Origin: Niabella sp.
GTDB lineage: Bacteria; Bacteroidota; Bacteroidia; Chitinophagales; Chitinophagaceae
Assembly: GCA_027493055.1 (NCBI GenBank)
Contig: JAPUDO010000131.1
Coordinates: 1 to 32,301, forward strand
DNA: 32,301 nt
Direction: 5' to 3'
Shown here: one piece after another, positions 17,461-24,777 of the stretch
How the letters are laid out: every line of letters begins with the position of its first letter
How positions within the stretch are numbered: the first letter of the stretch is position 1
The notes under the pieces: generated by a model
Seen by the model: only the letters and a program-made list of their open reading frames with translations
What the model was told of the DNA's origin: nothing
Database searches by the model: none
Made by a program: the position numbers and the translations under genes

Positions 17461-17558
17461 AATGTTTATGATTAATAAGCAACTAAAACTTATTATATAG
17501 ATGCAATAATTATTAAAAATACATAAATACGGGGTTTTCTGTATTTTAGTTAAAATTT
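17461..17558. promoter_or_regulatory. Divergent promoter region
   Basis: A 98-bp AT-rich gap lies between the starts of the minus-strand alpha-2-macroglobulin gene and the plus-strand S9 peptidase gene. It must carry both promoters unless they lie inside genes. TATTTTAG at about 17542 is only a partial -7 match; no other motif is clear. Confidence 0.4.
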
Positions 17559-19595
17559 ATGTTTATGAAAAAACAGCTGCTTTTAATTTTAGTAACAGGG
17601 ATAATGAATACTCTTATATATGGCCAAAATCAAACTGAAGTTCCGGTTATTGACAGGAGTATTTTCTTTGGCAACCCCGAAATAAGCGGCGGGCAGCTCA
17701 GCCCCGACGGAAAATTTATCTCGTTTCTCAAAGAATTTAAAGGAACGATGAATATATGGGTGAAAAAGTTTGACGAGCCTTTTGCTAATGCAAAGCGGCT
17801 GACCAATCTTGAAAGGCCCAGTGCAGGTTACTTCTGGACATACGATGGAAAATATATCCTGTACGCCAATGATAAAGGCGGAAATGAAAACTTTAATATT
17901 TTTGCCGTTTCCCCTTCAGCAAGCATTGATGCTTCAACCGGCATACCTGAAAACCGCAATCTTACTCCAATGGATAGTGTAACGGCGTATATATATATGG
18001 TGAGTAAGAAGGATCCTAATAAATTGATGATTGGTTTGAATAACAGGGACCAGAGATGGCACGATCTGTACCAGCTTGAAATAAATACAGGGAAACTTAC
18101 ATTGCTGAATGAGAACAAAGACCGGCTAAGCAGCTGGATTTTTGATTGGAATGAAAATCCGAGAATGGCTATCAGAAATCCAGAAGACGGATCAACTGAG
18201 CTTCTTTCTCTTGATGGCGGGGCACCCCGAAAAATATATTCGGTTACCGCGCTTGAAGGAGTAAATCCACTGGCTTTTACTAAGGATAATAAAAGTTTAT
18301 ATGTAATAACCAATAAAAGCCAGGATGTTGATCTGAGCAAACTTATTTTAATGGATCCTGCAACAGGCGCCGTAAAAGACGTGGAAAAAGATCCTTTGAA
18401 AAGGGTAGACCTGGACAATGTGTGGATCAGTGATGTAACTAAAGATATTATTAATACTTCTTACTACGATGATAAGGAACGCCTCTACTTCAGGAATAAA
18501 CAATATGAAGCAGATTATAATTTGGTTAAATCAAAATTTCCGGGTGCAGAAATAAGTATCGCAGGCTTCACAAAAGATGAACAAAAATGGTTATTTGTTG
18601 TTTTTGGTGATACTGTTGTGTCCACCGTCTACTTTTTCGACAGGGGTACAAAAAAAATAATAGAGCAATATACACCACGGCCTGCGCTTAAAAAGTATGA
18701 AGCGTATCTGAGTCCGATAAAGCCCATACGGTACAAAAGCAGCGACGGCCTTGAGGTACCCGGTTATATCACTATACCCAAAAACAGCAGTGGAAAAAAC
18801 CTTCCTTTATTAGTATTTCCTCACGGTGGCCCCTGGGGAAGAAGTTACTGGGGCTTTAATTCTTATGCACAATTTTTTGCTAACAGGGGATTTGTAGTGT
18901 TAGATCCTAATTTCAGGGGCAGCACAGGCTATGGTAAAAAGTTCCTGGATGCCGGTAACCTGCAGTGGGGAAAGCTGATGCAGGATGATATTACCTGGGG
19001 GGTGAAATACCTGGTACAGCAGGGGATTGTTGATCCTGAAAGAGTAGCTATAATGGGCGCCAGCTATGGAGGCTATGCTACACTTGCCGGGCTTGCTTTT
19101 ACACCGGATGTATATGCTGCCGGCGTTGATATTGTAGGCCCCAGTAATTTATTTACACTTTTGTCTACAATTCCACCTTATTGGGAGTCGTTCAGAAAGC
19201 AATTTACCCTGAGAATGGGTGATGATGCTACAGAAGAAGGGAAAGCCATCCTGAAGGCTGCCAGCCCGCTGTTTTCCGCTGATAAGATAAAAACGCCGCT
19301 GATGATTATCCAGGGTGCAAATGATCCCCGCGTTAAACAGGCAGAAAGCGACCAGATTGTTATTGCTATGAGAGAGCTGGGAAGAGATGTACAGTACCTG
19401 CTTGCCAGCGATGAAGGGCATGGATTCAGAAAACCTGTAAATAGTATGGCGATGCTGGCCGCCTCAGAAAAATTTCTTGCAAAATATTTGGGTACGCGCT
19501 ACCAGGAAAGTATGCCGGAGGATGTAGCTAAAAGACTGCAGGAGATCACGGTTGATATTAAGACCGTAAAACTGACAGAAAAGCCGGCACAGTAA
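17559..19595 (+). CDS. S9-family serine peptidase (acylaminoacyl/prolyl oligopeptidase type)
   Basis: A 678-aa secreted peptidase with a signal peptide ending LIYGQ. Residues about 30-400 form WD40/TolB-like propeller blades (for example GGQLSPDGKFISFL and GYFWTYDGKYILYAND). Residues about 420-665 form the alpha/beta-hydrolase domain. The catalytic triad is S502 in GASYGGY, D589 in GANDPRV and H621 in DEGHGF. It would cleave short peptides in the periplasm; exact specificity (dipeptidyl, acylaminoacyl or oligopeptidyl) is not evident. A second in-frame ATG at 17565 (MKKQLLLI) gives an equally good signal peptide and could be the true start. The next gene follows 41 bp later. Confidence 0.9.
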   Translation: MFMKKQLLLILVTGIMNTLIYGQNQTEVPVIDRSIFFGNPEISGGQLSPDGKFISFLKEFKGTMNIWVKKFDEPFANAKRLTNLERPSAGYFWTYDGKYILYANDKGGNENFNIFAVSPSASIDASTGIPENRNLTPMDSVTAYIYMVSKKDPNKLMIGLNNRDQRWHDLYQLEINTGKLTLLNENKDRLSSWIFDWNENPRMAIRNPEDGSTELLSLDGGAPRKIYSVTALEGVNPLAFTKDNKSLYVITNKSQDVDLSKLILMDPATGAVKDVEKDPLKRVDLDNVWISDVTKDIINTSYYDDKERLYFRNKQYEADYNLVKSKFPGAEISIAGFTKDEQKWLFVVFGDTVVSTVYFFDRGTKKIIEQYTPRPALKKYEAYLSPIKPIRYKSSDGLEVPGYITIPKNSSGKNLPLLVFPHGGPWGRSYWGFNSYAQFFANRGFVVLDPNFRGSTGYGKKFLDAGNLQWGKLMQDDITWGVKYLVQQGIVDPERVAIMGASYGGYATLAGLAFTPDVYAAGVDIVGPSNLFTLLSTIPPYWESFRKQFTLRMGDDATEEGKAILKAASPLFSADKIKTPLMIIQGANDPRVKQAESDQIVIAMRELGRDVQYLLASDEGHGFRKPVNSMAMLAASEKFLAKYLGTRYQESMPEDVAKRLQEITVDIKTVKLTEKPAQ

Positions 19596-19636
19596 AACAA
19601 TGAGTATTAAAATAACTGATAATCCAGAGACCCGGT

Positions 19637-20530
19637 ATGAAGCATAAAAGAGTAAGATGGAGCCGTTTTTATATGAGGACAGCGGCTGTATTCCTGTTTT
19701 TCTGCCATGCGGTATGTGGCTATTCGCAGCATACTGATTCTGCTACTTTTGTTAATGCAGCCTGGACGGTTACAAAAATAGCTAAGGAGGTTAAGTTATA
19801 CAGGTATTCTTTTGCCGGAATTGAATTGTTTGATACAACAGAACATATCAGCTATATCAAAACAAGAAAAACATTGTTTTGCCGTCCTAAATTTAGCATT
19901 GCTGCGGATGCCCAAACATTATACAAAACCTCCGATTTTGCTAAAAAAAATAAAGCGCTTGCAGCTGTTAATGGTAATTTCTTTGACATGAAAAATGGTG
20001 GAGCGGTTGATTTTACAAAGATAGATGGAACTGTTATTAATGTTAATCGTAAAGGCAAAAACGAAAAGCTGGATTTTCACCAGAAAGCAGCAGTTGTTAT
20101 TGATAAGGGAAAGTTAAACATTAAAAAATGGGACGGAATGGTGAATTGGGAAGAGTGGCTGAAGGAGCCTGATGTAATGCTGAACGGGCCGCTATTATTG
20201 TTTGACGGACAGGAGGAAAAGCTGGATTCGGGTAGTTTTAATGTGACCCGGCATCCCCGCACGGTTGTTGGTGTTACAAAGAAGAGAAATGTGATCATGC
20301 TGGTAGTAGATGGGCGCAGCGCTAACTCGGCAGGTATGAACCTTTTTGAGCTGACCAAAATAATGCGTTGGCTGGGTTGTGTGAGCGCTATCAATTTTGA
20401 TGGTGGCGGCTCTTCGGCTTTATGGGTAAAAGACAGGGGGATTATCAATTACCCTTCTGATAATAAAAAATGGGATCATGAAGGAGAGCGGAAAGTGGCG
20501 AACATATTGTACTTGAAAAAACGGAGATGA
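19637..20530 (+). CDS. Phosphodiester glycosidase family protein (NAGPA-like)
   Basis: A 297-aa exported protein with an N-terminal hydrophobic signal (about residues 13-31). The rest matches the NAGPA/DUF2233 domain of phosphodiester glycosidases and related exopolysaccharide proteins. Key blocks are AAVNGNFFDMKNGG (109-122), RHPRTVVGV (205-213), LVVDGRS (222-228) and INFDGGGSSALWV (252-264). Members hydrolyse GlcNAc-1-phosphodiester bonds or act on wall teichoic acid and polysaccharide phosphodiesters; the substrate here is unknown. It may share a transcript with the S9 peptidase 41 bp upstream, though no functional link is evident. Confidence 0.87.
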   Translation: MKHKRVRWSRFYMRTAAVFLFFCHAVCGYSQHTDSATFVNAAWTVTKIAKEVKLYRYSFAGIELFDTTEHISYIKTRKTLFCRPKFSIAADAQTLYKTSDFAKKNKALAAVNGNFFDMKNGGAVDFTKIDGTVINVNRKGKNEKLDFHQKAAVVIDKGKLNIKKWDGMVNWEEWLKEPDVMLNGPLLLFDGQEEKLDSGSFNVTRHPRTVVGVTKKRNVIMLVVDGRSANSAGMNLFELTKIMRWLGCVSAINFDGGGSSALWVKDRGIINYPSDNKKWDHEGERKVANILYLKKRR

Positions 20531-20557
20531 TTTTTGTGGGTAAGCTGTATGGAGCGC

Positions 20558-20631
20558 CCTTGCTTCGCACTATCTATCCCGGCTGTGTGAAGTGTCCTCG
20601 CTTCACACTATCTATTCTCTCGGCTTTGCCG
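20558..20631. repeat. Imperfect direct repeat with hairpins in a convergent gap
   Basis: Two copies of a 27-30 nt unit (20558-20584 and 20596-20625) share CTATCTAT and CGGCT and differ by three substitutions and a 3-nt insertion. Between and inside them lie a hairpin GTGTGAAG / CTTCACAC (20585-20608) and a small hairpin CGGC-TTT-GCCG (20621-20631). On the minus strand the bases just before this last hairpin are T-rich. The region lies between the 3' ends of two convergent genes and may hold termination signals. Confidence 0.5.
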
Positions 20632-20675
20632 ATTTAAAAAGATAAAAAAGATAGATGCAGATTCTCTAACAATTG

Positions 20676-21338
20676 CTATCTGGCAAATTTCATTTCAGGT
20701 ATGTCCCCGTTTACAATTAACCGTCCTTCTGTTACTTTTTTGATTTCCTCCACGCTCACTCCAGAGGCACGTTCCAACAAGACAAAACCTTCATCCGTAA
20801 CGTCTATAACAGCAAGGTCTGTAACTATTTTTTTTACACAGCAAACCCCGGTAAGTGGCAGGGAGCATTCTTTTAAAAGCTTGGCCTGACCGTCTTTACT
20901 GCTATGTTGCATAGCTACAATGATGTTTTTTGCAGAGGCCACCAGGTCCATTGCTCCGCCCATGCCTTTCACCATCTTGCCTGGAATTTTCCAGCTGGCA
21001 ATATCGCCTTTTTCACTTACCTCAAAAGCGCCCAGAACGGTAAGGTCTACATGGCCGCCGCGGATCATGGCAAAAGAAGTAGCCGAATCAAAAAATGCTC
21101 CGCCAGGGTTCAGGGTTACTGTTTGTTTACCGGCATTGATCAGATCGGCATCAGCATTTCCTTTTTCGGGGAAAGGCCCCATACCCAGCATCCCGTTCTC
21201 AGATTGCAGGATCACTTCTATTCCTTCAGGGATATAATTAGCTACAAGAGTAGGAATGCCAATACCCAGGTTTACATAGTATCCGTCTTTTAGCTCCTGT
21301 GCAATACGTTGCGCTATTTGTTCTTTTGTGAGGCTCAT
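20676..21338 (-). CDS. scoB: 3-oxoacid CoA-transferase subunit B
   Basis: A 220-aa beta subunit of succinyl-CoA:3-oxoacid CoA transferase. The catalytic glutamate is E47 in the family motif SENGMLGMG (46-54). GIGIPTLVA (25-33), NPGGAFFDSA and the internal RGGHVDLTVLGAFEV block are typical. With ScoA it transfers CoA from succinyl-CoA to acetoacetate, giving acetoacetyl-CoA. This fits the end of leucine breakdown encoded upstream in the same cluster. It is the last gene of the cluster, separated from scoA by the S23 gene and two repeat arrays. An A-rich leader (AAACA before ATG) supports the start. Confidence 0.93.
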   Translation of the reverse strand: MSLTKEQIAQRIAQELKDGYYVNLGIGIPTLVANYIPEGIEVILQSENGMLGMGPFPEKGNADADLINAGKQTVTLNPGGAFFDSATSFAMIRGGHVDLTVLGAFEVSEKGDIASWKIPGKMVKGMGGAMDLVASAKNIIVAMQHSSKDGQAKLLKECSLPLTGVCCVKKIVTDLAVIDVTDEGFVLLERASGVSVEEIKKVTEGRLIVNGDIPEMKFAR

Positions 21339-21352
21339 TGTTTGTTTTTAGT

Positions 21353-21380
21353 GAATAGTAAATAGGGAGTAGCCAGTAGG
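21353..21380 (+). repeat. Heptad array RARTAGN, left of the S23 gene
   Basis: Four 7-bp units read on the plus strand: gaatagt, aaatagg, gagtagc, cagtagg. The array starts 14 bp before the scoB start codon on the template side and ends 2 bp from the S23 stop. Bases 21360-21380 form an inverted repeat (18 of 21) with 21825-21845 on the other side of the S23 gene. Confidence 0.72.
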
Positions 21381-21382
21381 GT

Positions 21383-21745
21383 TTATTTGTTTTCTAAGTT
21401 GCTGATCATTTTGCTTAACATTTTGAACACGGATTCAAGATATGCTTCCAGTTTTGGAATTTCATTCTTTTTTAAATACTCAAGAATTAAAGAGATTTCA
21501 ATCTGGGTATCAACTTCAACCAGCGAGCTCCTGGATATTTCATAAAATCTTTTCTTTTCAGCCTTTGACTTCCTTGCCGACCCTTCTGCCAGGTTGCTGC
21601 AAACAGAAATTGCTGCCCGCCGAAGCTGGCTAACCAGCACAAACTGTTCTTCTTTGGGGTATGTCTTTGTATGTTGATAGACTTCTTTTACAAGCTCTAT
21701 GGAGAACTGATATACCTTTAAATTTTTGTGAGATAGTTGCAACAT
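21383..21745 (-). CDS. S23-type four-helix-bundle protein
   Basis: A 120-aa all-helical protein of the family first named for ORFs inside 23S rRNA intervening sequences and related to Avd of diversity-generating retroelements. Typical parts are HKNLKVYQFSIELVKEVY (6-23), EEQFVLVSQLRRAAISVCSN (32-51), LAEGSARKS (52-60) and KRFYEISRSSLVEVDTQIE (65-83). Avd forms a basic pentamer that binds nucleic acid and a reverse transcriptase; the role of free-standing family members is unknown. No rRNA or reverse transcriptase is in the window. The gene interrupts the scoA-scoB pair and is bracketed by facing arrays of one 7-bp word, suggesting that gene and arrays arrived or act together. Confidence 0.9.
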   Translation of the reverse strand: MLQLSHKNLKVYQFSIELVKEVYQHTKTYPKEEQFVLVSQLRRAAISVCSNLAEGSARKSKAEKKRFYEISRSSLVEVDTQIEISLILEYLKKNEIPKLEAYLESVFKMLSKMISNLENK

Positions 21746-21782
21746 GTTTTACGATTTTATATTTGGTGTTTTTAAATGCCTT

Positions 21783-21873
21783 GTTATTTCCTCCCGGCTA
21801 TTTCCAACTAGCTACTTTCTATTTCCTACTTCCTACTCCCTATTCTCTACTCCCAACTTGCTATTTCCTATTT
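21783..21873 (-). repeat. Heptad array RARTAGN, right of the S23 gene
   Basis: On the minus strand, 11 consecutive clear 7-bp units from 21873 down to 21797: aaatagg, aaatagc, aagttgg, gagtaga, gaatagg, gagtagg, aagtagg, aaataga, aagtagc, tagttgg, aaatagc. Two degenerate units follow, to 21783. The phase never slips. The array faces the one at 21353-21380 and begins 5 bp after the scoA stop codon. Confidence 0.8.
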
Positions 21874-21878
21874 ACCAA

Positions 21879-22568
21879 TTAACTTTCCGTCAGCTTCTCA
21901 ATCCTTTTCTCATAATTCTTTCCTTCAAAGATCCTTTGCACAAAAATACCCGGTGTATGTATCTGCGCCGGGTCGAGGCTTCCTGCAGGAACCAGCTCTT
22001 CTACTTCAGCAATCGTGATCTTTCCTGCCATAGCCATGGGCTGGTTGAAGTTATTGGCTGTTTTTCGGTAAATAAGATTGCCCTGCGTATCTCCTTTCCA
22101 TGCTTTGATGATGGCAAAATCGCCGGTAATGGCATATTCCAGTAAATGAGGCTTCCCGTTAAATTCGCGCACTTCTTTTCCTTCTGCAGCTTCGGTACTA
22201 TAGCCCGCCGGTACATAAAATGCCGGGATACCTGCCCCGCCTGCCCGGCAGCGCTCCGCTAATGTGCCCTGCGGTACCAGCTCTACCTCTAATTCACCGG
22301 CTAAAAGCTGCCGTTCAAATTCAGCATTTTCGCCAACATAGGAGGAGATCATTTTTTTAATTTGTCTTTGTTGTAATAGCAGGCCCAGTCCAAAATCATC
22401 CACACCTGCATTATTACTTACGCATGTGAGATTTTTTATGCCACTCTCCACCAATGCGGTAATGCTGTTTTCAGGAATGCCGCAAAGCCCGAAACCTCCC
22501 AGCAGGAGCGTCATGCCATCTGTAATGCCGCTGATGGCCTCTTTTGCGCTTGATACAACTTTGTTCAT
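21879..22568 (-). CDS. scoA: 3-oxoacid CoA-transferase subunit A
   Basis: A 229-aa alpha subunit of succinyl-CoA:3-oxoacid CoA transferase. The glycine-rich signature [11 protein letters not shown] is at 24-34. [15 protein letters not shown] (51-65), SYVGENAEF and the FYVPAGYST block are typical of ScoA/AtoD. It works as a heteromer with ScoB to activate acetoacetate. It begins 24 bp after the HMG-CoA lyase gene, whose acetoacetate product it uses. The normal scoA-scoB adjacency is broken here by 540 bp holding the S23 gene and repeats. Confidence 0.93.
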   Translation of the reverse strand: MNKVVSSAKEAISGITDGMTLLLGGFGLCGIPENSITALVESGIKNLTCVSNNAGVDDFGLGLLLQQRQIKKMISSYVGENAEFERQLLAGELEVELVPQGTLAERCRAGGAGIPAFYVPAGYSTEAAEGKEVREFNGKPHLLEYAITGDFAIIKAWKGDTQGNLIYRKTANNFNQPMAMAGKITIAEVEELVPAGSLDPAQIHTPGIFVQRIFEGKNYEKRIEKLTES

Positions 22569-22592
22569 AAATGACTTATTTTATTTTAAACC

Positions 22593-23468
22593 TTACAGGC
22601 TTTTCAGTCCTGGCAGATTTTTGAAAGTGCTGTACCTGGAAGCAATGTCTTTTATCAATGCTTCATTCAAAAGGTGCGGTATTTGTTCTTCTGTGAAATA
22701 AGATAACAGGTTAAGTGTATCCAGGTTACCCATCAGCTCATAACCGGTCATGGGACAACCGCCGATACCGTTTATAACACCATCATAGCTTCGGCATCCT
22801 GCTTTCCAGGCTGCGTCTGTTTTTTCACGCCAGTTTTTTTGTTCTGTATGAAGGTGCAGGCCAATTTCAGTTTGAGGATATAAAGGCAATAGCTGCTCAA
22901 AAATACTTCTGATGGATGCTGCTGTTGCCAGTCCTATGGTATCTGACAATGTGATAGTTTGCACGCCGCTATCAATAAGGCTTTTTACGCAATCGCTGAC
23001 GATATCTTCATTCCATGTATCGCCGTAAGGGTTGCCAAAAGCCATGCTCACAAATACGCGGAATTCTTTTTTCGTGTCGGTACAGATCTTGCCTATTTCC
23101 TGTAAAGTGCGCCATACCTTTTCTATGTCGGAGTTGATATTTTTTTGCAGGAATGTATTGCTTACAGAATAGGGAAACCCAATAATATCTGTTTTCTTCT
23201 GAGCCGCCGCATCATTGGCGCCACGGGTATTTCCCACTATGGCTAATAGCTTTGTTGTAGATTCTGACTTATCAATTAAATCCAGCACTTTATCACTGTC
23301 TGCCATTTGAGGAACTGCTTTGGGCGACACAAAGCTGCCAAAATCAATTACGTCAAATCCCGCCTGCATCAGCTCATTAATGTATGCTGCCCGGTGTTCA
23401 GCAGGAATGATATAAGGTAGTCCTTGTTGAGCATCGCGCGGACTTTCAGTGATATGAATTTGGTTCAT
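22593..23468 (-). CDS. mvaB: Hydroxymethylglutaryl-CoA lyase
   Basis: A 291-aa TIM-barrel lyase that splits HMG-CoA into acetyl-CoA and acetoacetate, the last carbon-cleaving step of leucine degradation. The opening motif is ESPRDAQQG (8-16), with R11 and D12 matching R41/D42 of the human enzyme. The metal-binding histidines are in LHLHTE (H205, H207). The mobile-loop cysteine C238 lies in INGIGGCPM, and N248 follows in GNLD. The first motif diverges from the usual EVGPRD, as I recall for other Bacteroidota. It precedes scoA by 24 bp. The leader is A-rich (AAACA before ATG). The 94-bp gap upstream is occupied by facing heptad arrays. Confidence 0.9.
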   Translation of the reverse strand: MNQIHITESPRDAQQGLPYIIPAEHRAAYINELMQAGFDVIDFGSFVSPKAVPQMADSDKVLDLIDKSESTTKLLAIVGNTRGANDAAAQKKTDIIGFPYSVSNTFLQKNINSDIEKVWRTLQEIGKICTDTKKEFRVFVSMAFGNPYGDTWNEDIVSDCVKSLIDSGVQTITLSDTIGLATAASIRSIFEQLLPLYPQTEIGLHLHTEQKNWREKTDAAWKAGCRSYDGVINGIGGCPMTGYELMGNLDTLNLLSYFTEEQIPHLLNEALIKDIASRYSTFKNLPGLKSL

Positions 23469-23481
23469 TGTTTATATTGTT

Positions 23482-23576
23482 TAATAGTAGGTAGGAAATA
23501 GTTAGTAGTAAGTAGGAAAGGCAATTCCCTGTTTCCCACTTGCTATATTCTACTTGCTGTTTCTATATTCCTATCT
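23482..23576. repeat. Facing pair of RARTAGN heptad arrays without a gene
   Basis: On the plus strand, 23482-23516 holds five units: taatagt, aggtagg, aaatagt, tagtagt, aagtagg. On the minus strand, 23576-23528 holds seven units: agatagg, aatatag, aaacagc, aagtaga, atatagc, aagtggg, aaacagg. The two are in register: AAGTAGGAAA (23510-23519) pairs with TTTCCCACTT (23532-23541) around a 12-nt loop. The second array runs over the stop codon and last codons of the acyl-CoA dehydrogenase gene. Confidence 0.72.
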
Positions 23577-24708
23577 GCTTCGCAATTACCATCCTCAATA
23601 TTTCAGAAGTGCCTTCTCCAATTTGTAATAAACGCTGATCGCGGTAAAAGCGTTCTACGTTGTATTCTTTCATCAGTCCGTTACCACCATGCACCTGTAC
23701 TGCTGCGTCTGCAACTTCTTTAGCTATTTCAGAGCAGTACAATTTAGCTATGGCAGCTTCCTTGGTAAAAGGCTGATGGGTATCTTTGAGCCAGCAGGCT
23801 TTGTATAAAAATGTTCGTGCCAGCTCTATTTTCATGGACATATCTGCCAGTTTAAATGATATAGCCTGGAACTGGGAAATACTTTTTCCGAATTGTTTTC
23901 GTTCCTGTGCATAAGACAGTGCCAGCTCATAGGCGCCCTGTGCGCAGCCTAACCCCATAGCTGCTATGCTTAGTCTGCCCGCATCTAATGTTTGTAACAT
24001 GATTTTGGAACCTTGTCCCGGCTCTCCCAGTATATTTTCTTTAGGTACACGGCAATTATCGAAAAACAAATGGGCTGTATCACTGGCGCGCCACATCATT
24101 TTTCCGTGCATCCGCTGCTGTGTAAAGCCTTCTGTTCCTTTCTCTACAATAATAGTGGTGAATTCTTTGTTATCGCTCGTTTCTTGCGTTACTGTCTGTA
24201 CTGTTGCGCCCAGATTAATATCAACTGAACCATTAGTGATGAAGATCTTACTCCCATTAATGCTCCAGTTATCTCCCTCTGCTTTTGCGGTTGTTTTCGA
24301 GGCACGGGAATCGCTCCCGGCTTCGGGCTCTGTCAGGCCAAAACTCCACAAAGCCTCTCCGGTACAGAGTTTGGGCAAATATTTCATTTTCTGCTCTTCG
24401 GTGCCATAGTTGTAGATAGGGCCAATACCCAGTGAATTATGTGCAGCCAGTGTTGCTGCCTGGGACCCGTCAACACGGGCTATTTCTTCCACTGCAATGA
24501 TGTAGGAAAGATAATCCATTCCTGCCCCTCCATATTGTTCGGGTAAGTAAACTCCGAACAGGCCCAGTTCACCCATTTGCTTTGTAAGGTCATAGGAGAA
24601 CGCTTCTTCTTCATCGAGCTTTTGCGCCACCGGTTTTATTTTCTTCTCAGCAAATTCGCGCACCATGCTGCGCAAATGTTCATGTTCTTCATGTAAGCTA
24701 AAATCCAT
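23563..24708 (-). CDS. Acyl-CoA dehydrogenase of SCAD-like type
   Basis: A 381-aa flavoprotein dehydrogenase that passes electrons to ETF. FAD/substrate motifs are FGLTEPEAGSD (123-133), WSINGSKIFITNG (148-160), RKQFGKSISQFQ, and VQVHGGNGLMKEY near the C-terminus. The catalytic base is E365 in QIGEGTSE, the position used by short- and medium-chain enzymes. Isovaleryl-CoA dehydrogenase uses a glutamate in the LDLERL helix instead; here that site reads LDAGRL (G244). In this cluster it presumably makes 3-methylcrotonyl-CoA from isovaleryl-CoA, but the sequence class suggests a broader short or branched substrate. The end of the reading frame is written in heptad-repeat DNA (C-terminal IGI). A 69-bp gap separates it from mccA. 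Confidence 0.92.
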   Translation of the reverse strand: MDFSLHEEHEHLRSMVREFAEKKIKPVAQKLDEEEAFSYDLTKQMGELGLFGVYLPEQYGGAGMDYLSYIIAVEEIARVDGSQAATLAAHNSLGIGPIYNYGTEEQKMKYLPKLCTGEALWSFGLTEPEAGSDSRASKTTAKAEGDNWSINGSKIFITNGSVDINLGATVQTVTQETSDNKEFTTIIVEKGTEGFTQQRMHGKMMWRASDTAHLFFDNCRVPKENILGEPGQGSKIMLQTLDAGRLSIAAMGLGCAQGAYELALSYAQERKQFGKSISQFQAISFKLADMSMKIELARTFLYKACWLKDTHQPFTKEAAIAKLYCSEIAKEVADAAVQVHGGNGLMKEYNVERFYRDQRLLQIGEGTSEILRMVIAKQIGI

Positions 24709-24777
24709 ATAGCATTATGTTTAGCTTCTCCAAACCACTCTGTTGCTTGGAAGGGGGTTTAGATCTGCGGTTTAAAA

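Noticed and set aside
20904-21293. 129-codon plus-strand ORF across scoB
   Set aside because: Antisense to a clearly conserved CoA transferase subunit; no independent evidence.
21383-21745. 23S rRNA intervening sequence
   Set aside because: The protein belongs to the S23 family named for such insertions, but no rRNA sequence flanks it; it sits in a catabolic operon.
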